NCBI GenBank assembly: GCA_023441905.1
Contig: JAEZNC010000150.1
Span: 1-17,768 of the forward strand
Direction: 5' to 3'
DNA from: Bacillota bacterium
GTDB taxonomy: Bacteria; Bacillota; Clostridia; Christensenellales; SZUA-584
DNA length: 17,768 nt
Each line of letters opens with the position of its first letter. Position 1 is the first letter of the stretch. Of the stretch, positions 13,089 through 17,768 are shown piece after piece. The position numbers and the translations under genes were made by a program. The notes beneath the pieces are model-generated. The model was not told the origin of the DNA and did not search any database. It saw only the letters and a program-made list of their open reading frames with translations.

Positions 13089-13973
13089 ATGCCGTGTGAT
13101 TATACTGATATCGTTATTGACTGTGAGATAGGAGCAGTGACGCTTTTGGAGAGTGCATATGATATCGTCGTTAAAATCGGCTCAATGGCGCTGATTCGTC
13201 ACGACGACGGAGACATCGATTACAATATATTCTCGCGGCTGGGCAGCTCATTAAGGCCCGGCATATTGCTGGTGAGCTCGGGCGCCACGGAGATCGGCCG
13301 TATTGATTATATAAAGCGCAACGGCAGAGAACTCAGCGGCGACGAGGAAGACGTGAAAACGGACTACAGCGCGCAGGGACAAGCGATACTGATGGAAAAT
13401 TACCGCCAGTTTATCAGCCCCCAGTATTCTGTGCGGCAGGTGCTCGTGGAGCACAGCCACTTTAACGACGCGGAAAAACGGGAGCATATTTTAAGGCTGC
13501 TCAGCCGCGCGCCGTTACAGGGGGCGATCCCAATCATCAATTACAACGACCCCGTTTCGAGCGAAGAAAACCGCAAGATGGAACTAAAAAAAATAGGCAA
13601 CGGCGGCCGCGAGGTGGTGGAGTGCGTGGATAACGACGAGACCGCCGCGGTGGTTGCGATGCTCGTTAACGCCAAAACGCTTGTGATACTGACATCGGTA
13701 GACGGCATCTATCAGAACCCGAAGGATCCGTCCACGCTGATTCGTGAGATTACCGGCAGCAGCCCCGAAGAGCTTGAGGCGAATGTGAATGAGGCGATTG
13801 CCTGCTGCAGCGGTGCGTCGCGCGCGGGTGCGCATGGTGCTGGCGCAAAGCTCAAATATTCGCTGGGCCCCGCCAAAGCGGGCACGCATGTGTACATTTC
13901 GAGCGCGGTGAACCGCATTGCCGATATCGTTTCGGGCAAGGCAGCGAGCACGCATATCTATATTAAGAATTAA
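13089..13973 (+). CDS. Amino-acid-kinase-fold protein, glutamate-5-kinase-like
   Basis: A 294-residue protein of the amino acid kinase superfamily. By order of motifs it is closest to glutamate 5-kinase without a PUA domain: VVKIGS (27-32), VSSGATEIG (62-70), YSAQGQAILMENY (93-105), PIINYND (148-154), DNDETAAVVA (181-190), LTSVDGIYQNP (201-211) and AGAKLKYS (251-258) in place of the GGMxTK loop. The expected reaction is ATP-dependent phosphorylation of a carboxylate or phosphate, but the altered loop and the absence of proA argue against simple proline synthesis; the substrate is open. The start is uncertain. The ATG used has no ribosome site. GTG at 13,137 or TTG at 13,146, after AGGAG at 13,130, would give the compact N-terminus usual in the family. 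It follows the CGGC gene by 19 bases. Confidence 0.8.
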   Translation: MPCDYTDIVIDCEIGAVTLLESAYDIVVKIGSMALIRHDDGDIDYNIFSRLGSSLRPGILLVSSGATEIGRIDYIKRNGRELSGDEEDVKTDYSAQGQAILMENYRQFISPQYSVRQVLVEHSHFNDAEKREHILRLLSRAPLQGAIPIINYNDPVSSEENRKMELKKIGNGGREVVECVDNDETAAVVAMLVNAKTLVILTSVDGIYQNPKDPSTLIREITGSSPEELEANVNEAIACCSGASRAGAHGAGAKLKYSLGPAKAGTHVYISSAVNRIADIVSGKAASTHIYIKN

Positions 13974-13991
13974 GAATTAAGAATTAAGAAT
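13962..13991. repeat. Tandem heptamer ATTAAGA (about 4.3 copies)
   Basis: Four exact copies of ATTAAGA plus two bases. The array encodes the last codons and the TAA of the kinase gene (13,971-13,973). Two copies of the same heptamer on the other strand lie at about 502-518, also between a stop codon and a terminator. Confidence 0.9.
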
Positions 13992-13997
13992 GACCGA

Positions 13998-14034
13998 AAA
14001 AGCGTTCCGCAGACATCTGAGAAACGCTTTTTTT
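13998..14034 (+). terminator. Terminator of the DUF1232-CGGC-kinase operon
   Basis: AAAGCGTT (13,999-14,006) pairs with AACGCTTT (14,023-14,030); inner bases CAGA/TCTG extend the stem. Seven T end it. It lies 25 bases after the kinase stop. Confidence 0.85.
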
Positions 14035-14093
14035 ATATGATGATCAGCGGAAGAAGCAGCTATCGGCAAAGCGAATAATTGAATAGACACCTC

Positions 14094-14155
14094 TTGCTCG
14101 TCGCCCCATGCTGTCATGCTGAACGGAACTTGAGTGCAGTGAAGCATCCCATGGC
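14094..14155. repeat. Palindromic intergenic repeat, upstream flank copy
   Basis: From TTGCTCGTCGCCCCATGCTGT to CATCCCATGG, this matches the end of each 187-base unit downstream and continues into GCAGTGAAGCATCCCATGG, which recurs at 14,583-14,601. The core TGTCATGCTGA...GAAGCATC folds back on itself (ATGCT/AGCAT). It is related in layout to the TGTCA...TGACA module in the repeats at the left end of the window. Confidence 0.65.
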
Positions 14156-14208
14156 AAATTCGATTTGACTATGGGAATTCAGCACATTGCGTAATCGGTC
14201 GCTGACGA

Positions 14209-14582
14209 CACTGAAACAACACGACGTGAGTGAAGTGTCGATAGGAAAGTATATAGACACCTCCTTTAGTTGCCGATCTGCAACACGGCAGATCGCCTTA
14301 CCAAGGGATTCTTCTTTTGCTTATGTTCAATCGGAATGACCGAAAGCCTCAATTTGCTCATCGCTCCATACTGTCATGCTGAACGGAACGTGAGTCACTG
14401 AAACAACACGAACGTGAGTGAAGTGTCGATAGGAAAATATATAGACACCTCCTTTAGTTGCCGGTCTGCAACACGCAGATCGCCTTACCAAGGGATTCTT
14501 CTTTTGCTTATGTTCAATTGAAATGACCGAAAGCCTCAATTTGCTCATCGCCCCATACTGTCATGCTGAACGGAACGTGAGT
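14209..14582. repeat. Tandem duplication, 2 x 187 bases
   Basis: Unit one (14,209-14,395) and unit two (14,396-14,582) have identical length and differ by about five or six substitutions and two compensating single-base indels. Each holds a hairpin (GATCTGC / GCAGATC in unit one; the change to GGTCTGC in unit two keeps pairing through a wobble) and ends with TGTCATGCTGAACGGAACGT. No coding frame is supported on either strand. Confidence 0.9.
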
Positions 14583-14745
14583 GCAGTGAAGCATCCCATG
14601 GTAAATCGATTTGGCAATGAGAATTCAGTACACTGCGTCGTCGATCGCTGACGATTATTGAAACAACTCTGTCATTCTATCAGCAATGAGGAAATCTCTT
14701 CATCCAGAAAAGAATACACACAACGCTAACCACGCCAAATCCGGA
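14583..14745. other. Gene-free remainder of the right intergenic stretch
   Basis: The start (14,583-14,660) is a diverged copy of 14,136-14,215: GCAGTGAAGCATCCCATGG, ATCGATTTG, GAATTCAG, CGATCGCTGACGA. The rest, to the promoter of the next gene, shows no gene or structure I can support. It completes the 811-base stretch without a gene that starts after the kinase. Confidence 0.5.
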
Positions 14746-14775
14746 TTGCTTATGCACGCAGGCCCATGATAAAAT
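14746..14775 (+). promoter_or_regulatory. Candidate promoter of the GT-C-like gene and recF
   Basis: TTGCTT (14,746-14,751), 18 bases, TAAAAT (14,770-14,775, five of six consensus bases). The start would fall about three bases before the ATG at 14,785, which has no clear ribosome site, so this too may be a near-leaderless message. Confidence 0.35.
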
Positions 14776-14784
14776 AACGGCGAT

Positions 14785-15969
14785 ATGAACGACGAAAAAC
14801 AACGCTTCACATACCACTTCATATTGGCGGCGGGACTGCTGATTTGTGCTTACATCATCATGTACCGTGTGCTGGAGCAGGACATTTTCTCGCACTGCGA
14901 TTACGATTCGTACACGCGGCAGGCGGTGGCCTGGTGGGAAGGCAGAATATACCTGCCCGAAAACGTTTCGTGGCTCGAGCTCGCGCGGTACCGCGGGCAG
15001 TATTATGTGAGCTTTCCGCCGTTCCCGAGCGTCATTCAGTTTCTGCTCGTGCCTTTTTTCGGTATGGACACGCCGGATAACCTGGTCAATACGCTTTTTG
15101 GAATCTTTTCATTCGTGCTGATTTATCGGTTTATGATGCGGCGCGGCTTTGGCGGGCTTTATTCTTCACTGGTGGCCTTGCTGATGACGCTCGGGTCCAA
15201 CCTGTTCTACATATCGCTGACAGGCTGGGTATGGTTTTCCGCCCAGACTCAGAGCTTTTTTTTCCTCGTGCTCGCTGTCTGTTTGATTGAGAGCGATAAA
15301 AAGGCCGCGTGGTATTTTTCGTTCCTGAGTCTCGGCGCGGCGTTTGCGTGCCGTCCCATGAATATCGTCTATGCCCCGTTGCTTTTTTATCTGCTGTATA
15401 ATAGAATAAAGGACGGCAGCATGATGCGAACGTTTGTTCGATCTATCAAGTATGTGCTGCCGCTGGCGGCGGTGGGTATCATGGCGGCTGTCTATAACGT
15501 GGTGCGGTTTGACAATCCGTTTGAGTTCGGCCACAATTATCTTCCCGAGTTCTTAAGTACGCCGCAGTTCTCTTTGTCATATGTCCCGGGAAATTTCCTT
15601 GAGATATTAAAGCTGCCCGGCGGTGAACGCTTCTGGCCAGAGTTTAATGGCACGCTGTTCTTTCTTGTGAATCCGGCGTTCATATTGCTGGCCGTCCGGC
15701 TGCTGCAGCGGCGGCTTAATACGCTGCGCATCATCTGTCTAATCAGCATGGCGGTGCATCTTTTGATAATACTCTCCCACAAGACCATGGGGGGCTGGCA
15801 GTTTGGATGCCGGTATCTGGTCGATCTGCTGCCGTTCTCGCTGCTGATCATCGGTGAACGCCCGGTTGAGGAACCGGCTCGCGGACAATGGACCCTGCCC
15901 GCGGTGCTGTCGGTGCTCGGTATTGCCGTCAATGTGTGGGGTGCGGCTTGGTACTACTTGTATTTTTAG
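14785..15969 (+). CDS. Polytopic membrane protein, GT-C glycosyltransferase-like
   Basis: A 394-residue protein with about ten membrane segments (the first at about 10-28, the last at 374-393). The first outer loop has YDSYTRQAVAWWEGRIYL (40-57) and FPPFPS (77-82). A late loop has GGWQFGCRYLVDLLPF (336-351). This D-x-x-Y / GxxY / PP / G-x-RY-x-x-D pattern is what I expect of bacterial GT-C-fold lipid-linked sugar transferases, but no exact family is recognised and the catalytic acid (D39 or D41) is an inference. It would act in the cytoplasmic membrane on an envelope glycan. Ten bases separate it from recF, so the two are likely co-transcribed although functionally unrelated. The ATG lacks a clear ribosome site. 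Confidence 0.75.
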   Translation: MNDEKQRFTYHFILAAGLLICAYIIMYRVLEQDIFSHCDYDSYTRQAVAWWEGRIYLPENVSWLELARYRGQYYVSFPPFPSVIQFLLVPFFGMDTPDNLVNTLFGIFSFVLIYRFMMRRGFGGLYSSLVALLMTLGSNLFYISLTGWVWFSAQTQSFFFLVLAVCLIESDKKAAWYFSFLSLGAAFACRPMNIVYAPLLFYLLYNRIKDGSMMRTFVRSIKYVLPLAAVGIMAAVYNVVRFDNPFEFGHNYLPEFLSTPQFSLSYVPGNFLEILKLPGGERFWPEFNGTLFFLVNPAFILLAVRLLQRRLNTLRIICLISMAVHLLIILSHKTMGGWQFGCRYLVDLLPFSLLIIGERPVEEPARGQWTLPAVLSVLGIAVNVWGAAWYYLYF

Positions 15970-15979
15970 GAAGTAAGGT

Positions 15980-17077
15980 ATGCATGTAAGCAGTCTTGTA
16001 CTCAAAAACTTTCGCAGCTATGAAAACCTTTCCGTGACGTTTTCGGAAGGCATCAACGTTCTGCAGGGCAAAAACGCGGCCGGCAAAACGAATGTGCTCG
16101 AAGCGGTGGGCTTTTTAAGCGTTGGCAAGTCGTTCCGCACGCAAAAGGAAGCCGAGTGCATCAGGGATGGCGTGCAGTCTGCGTATATTAAGGGCGGCAT
16201 TGTCAAAAAGGAAGGTCAGCTTTCCGTCGAGGCGCTGCTTTCGGTGCTTGAAAAAAAGAGCCTAAAAATAAACGGCCAGCCCGTGAGGAAAATGGGCGAG
16301 CTGTTCGGAAACTTTATCGCGGTGGTGTTTTCCCCCGAGGATTTAAAGGTGCTCAAGGAATCGCCCTCGCTGCGCCGCCGCTTTATCGACATGGAAATCA
16401 GTAAGCTCAAGCCTGCCTACTTTTACGAGCTTCTTGAGTACGGCAAGGCGCTTGCGCAGAAAAACGCGCTCCTCAAATCGCGAATGCCCGAGCATCAATT
16501 GAAAAAGCTTGTGACGATATACAACGAGCAGCTGGCCGACCATGGCGCGCGTATCATCAGCACGCGGCAGGCTTTTTTGCATCGGCTCGATGAAATTAGC
16601 CGCGCCGTTCATCACGATCTCGCAAGCGGCGAAACCCTGAGCCTTAAATACAAGAGCAGCGTGACCGGGGAGGATATCCGGCTCGCATTGTTTGAAAAAA
16701 TGGATAAGTCTTTAACGTCCGAGATTGAACAGGGATTTTGCCTTTACGGGCCGCACCGTGAGGATATCGTAGTGTCGCTGAACGGCGGCGAAATCAAAGC
16801 GTATTCCTCGCAGGGGCAGATACGAACGGCGATGCTCTCATTAAAGCTGGCTACGTTCGAGATTGCGCGGGCAGACTTTGGTGAAAGCCCCGTGCTGCTG
16901 CTCGACGATGTGTTTTCCGAGCTGGATGCCGCACGCCAGTCCGCGCTGCTTGAGCGAATACGCGGCGCGCAGTGCTTCATCACCACGGCGGTGCCGTTAA
17001 AATGCGCCCATGCCCGTATTTATACTGTTTCGGAAGGAACGGTCAAAGAAACGCCCGTTAAATCAACTCCGTCATAA
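15980..17077 (+). CDS. recF: DNA replication and repair protein RecF
   Basis: A 365-residue SMC/ABC-type ATPase that works with RecO and RecR to load RecA at single-strand gaps. It has MHVSSLVLKNFRSYENL at the start, Walker A GKNAAGKT (30-37), FSPEDLKVLKESPSLRRRFID (117-137), YGPHREDI (256-263), the signature SSQGQIRTAMLSLKLA (276-291) and Walker B PVLLLDDVFSELD (304-316). Length is normal (about 360) and all ATPase motifs are present. ATG start with AGGAAGTAAGG just upstream. It is usually found in dnaA-dnaN-recF-gyrB; here the neighbours are a membrane protein and, tail to tail, a metal transporter. The last 20 bases overlap the convergent ZIP gene. Confidence 0.96.
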   Translation: MHVSSLVLKNFRSYENLSVTFSEGINVLQGKNAAGKTNVLEAVGFLSVGKSFRTQKEAECIRDGVQSAYIKGGIVKKEGQLSVEALLSVLEKKSLKINGQPVRKMGELFGNFIAVVFSPEDLKVLKESPSLRRRFIDMEISKLKPAYFYELLEYGKALAQKNALLKSRMPEHQLKKLVTIYNEQLADHGARIISTRQAFLHRLDEISRAVHHDLASGETLSLKYKSSVTGEDIRLALFEKMDKSLTSEIEQGFCLYGPHREDIVVSLNGGEIKAYSSQGQIRTAMLSLKLATFEIARADFGESPVLLLDDVFSELDAARQSALLERIRGAQCFITTAVPLKCAHARIYTVSEGTVKETPVKSTPS

Positions 17078-17765
17078 AAAAGCCGACGCAAAGGCCCATC
17101 AAAGACCAAAAAACCTTGTGTTTTCCCGCCGCGGGTATCAGCTCTTTGAGTGAGATGTAAAGCATCGCGCCGCCCGCAAACGAAATGCAAAACGATATCA
17201 TTTCCCTGGAAATGCTGCCGATCGCCGTGCCGATAACCGAACCAAGCGCTGTGGGTACGCCCGTCAGCAAAGCAAGAACGAATATACGCCGTATCTTCAT
17301 GCCGGAAAGCTGAAGCGGCAGGCAAACGACAATGCCCTCAGGGATGTCGTGAACGAGAATGAGCATCCCGAGTGACAGCGCTGCCTCCCGGCTCTCCACC
17401 AGCGACGAGCCCACCGCAAGCCCTTCGGGCAGATTGTGCAGCGCAATGCCGATAAGCACGAGGAGCCCCGTTGAATAGAGCGACGGTTCTTCGCTATGAT
17501 TAAACAGCGGATCCGCGAGTGCAAAAAAAATACCTCCTGCCGAAGCCCCGATGCACATGCGGACCATGCCGCCGAGCTCTTCGCTTTCGAGCAGCATATC
17601 AAAAAAGACGACAGCCACCATCATGCCGCCCGCAAAAGCCAGAAACGGGCGCGGCTCACGCGCGCGTTTGCCGATCAGCAGGGCCAATAGCCCACCGATG
17701 ACGGTGCCCGCTGCGCCGATCACACTTCCCAATATGCCGCTGGTCAGAAACATCGAAATCCTCAT
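17058..17765 (-). CDS. ZIP-family divalent metal transporter
   Basis: A 235-residue membrane protein with about eight helices and the two ZIP metal-site motifs: HNLPEGLAVG (H110, N111, E114) in helix 4 and HDIPEGIVV (H139, D140, E143) in helix 5, where D140 replaces the more usual asparagine. It probably imports Zn2+ or another divalent metal (GufA/ZupT-like). A variable cytoplasmic loop lies at about 31-40. The first in-window ATG is three bases from the edge, so its ribosome site is not visible and the true start could be further out. A second ATG (residue 5) is an alternative. The 3' end overlaps recF by 20 bases on the opposite strand. Confidence 0.9.
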   Translation of the reverse strand: MRISMFLTSGILGSVIGAAGTVIGGLLALLIGKRAREPRPFLAFAGGMMVAVVFFDMLLESEELGGMVRMCIGASAGGIFFALADPLFNHSEEPSLYSTGLLVLIGIALHNLPEGLAVGSSLVESREAALSLGMLILVHDIPEGIVVCLPLQLSGMKIRRIFVLALLTGVPTALGSVIGTAIGSISREMISFCISFAGGAMLYISLKELIPAAGKHKVFWSLMGLCVGFFMTELI

Positions 17766-17768
17766 TTT

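Noticed and set aside
14327..14548. 73-codon minus-strand frame in the 187-base repeats
   Set aside because: It spans the boundary of two repeat units, its sequence is fully explained by the repeats, and it has no ribosome site.

Overview
The window looks like a chromosomal segment of an anaerobic Firmicute of the class Clostridia. The signs are a bacterial V-type (V/A) ATPase, lipoprotein and CPBP genes, Gram-positive promoters and AGGAGG-type ribosome sites, and intergenic repeats of a kind I associate with Clostridia. G+C is moderate, by eye around 50-55 %. No species can be named from the sequence alone.

Left part (1-522): no gene, but a dense cluster of palindromic repeats, including a 103-bp direct repeat and two oppositely oriented members of one hairpin family. 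Next is a minus-strand block from about 11,076 down to 472. It contains rpiB with its own promoter and terminator, then upp followed at 8 nt by a complete nine-gene V-type ATPase operon in the archaeal aha order (G/H, I, K, E, C, F, A, B, D), a terminator, and a small lipoprotein gene of unknown function. The ATPase carries its catalytic motifs: a P-loop in A, the arginine finger in B, the membrane arginine in I and a Na+-type site in K. It is therefore probably a Na+-translocating rotary ATPase. The rpiB-upp position is where many Firmicutes keep the F-type atp operon, which suggests replacement in place.

Middle (10,974-13,973): the rpiB promoter diverges from a MerR-type promoter (19-bp spacer). 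That promoter is followed by what reads as the decayed first codons of a merR gene, then an intact CPBP intramembrane protease. A terminator holds the promoter of an apparently leaderless three-gene unit: a DUF1232/YkvA membrane protein, a CGGC-domain cysteine protein and a glutamate-5-kinase-like kinase without proA beside it.

Right part (13,974-17,768): 811 gene-free bases carry a terminator, a heptamer repeat and a 2 x 187-bp tandem duplication. Then come a polytopic GT-C-like membrane protein and recF (here without dnaA/dnaN), ending tail-to-tail and overlapping by 20 bp with a ZIP metal transporter gene on the minus strand that reaches the window edge.

I see no tRNA, rRNA, CRISPR array, transposase or phage gene. 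The most unusual items are the V-ATPase in the upp slot, the merR relic with its surviving operator, the modular repeats at both ends, and the orphan kinase operon.
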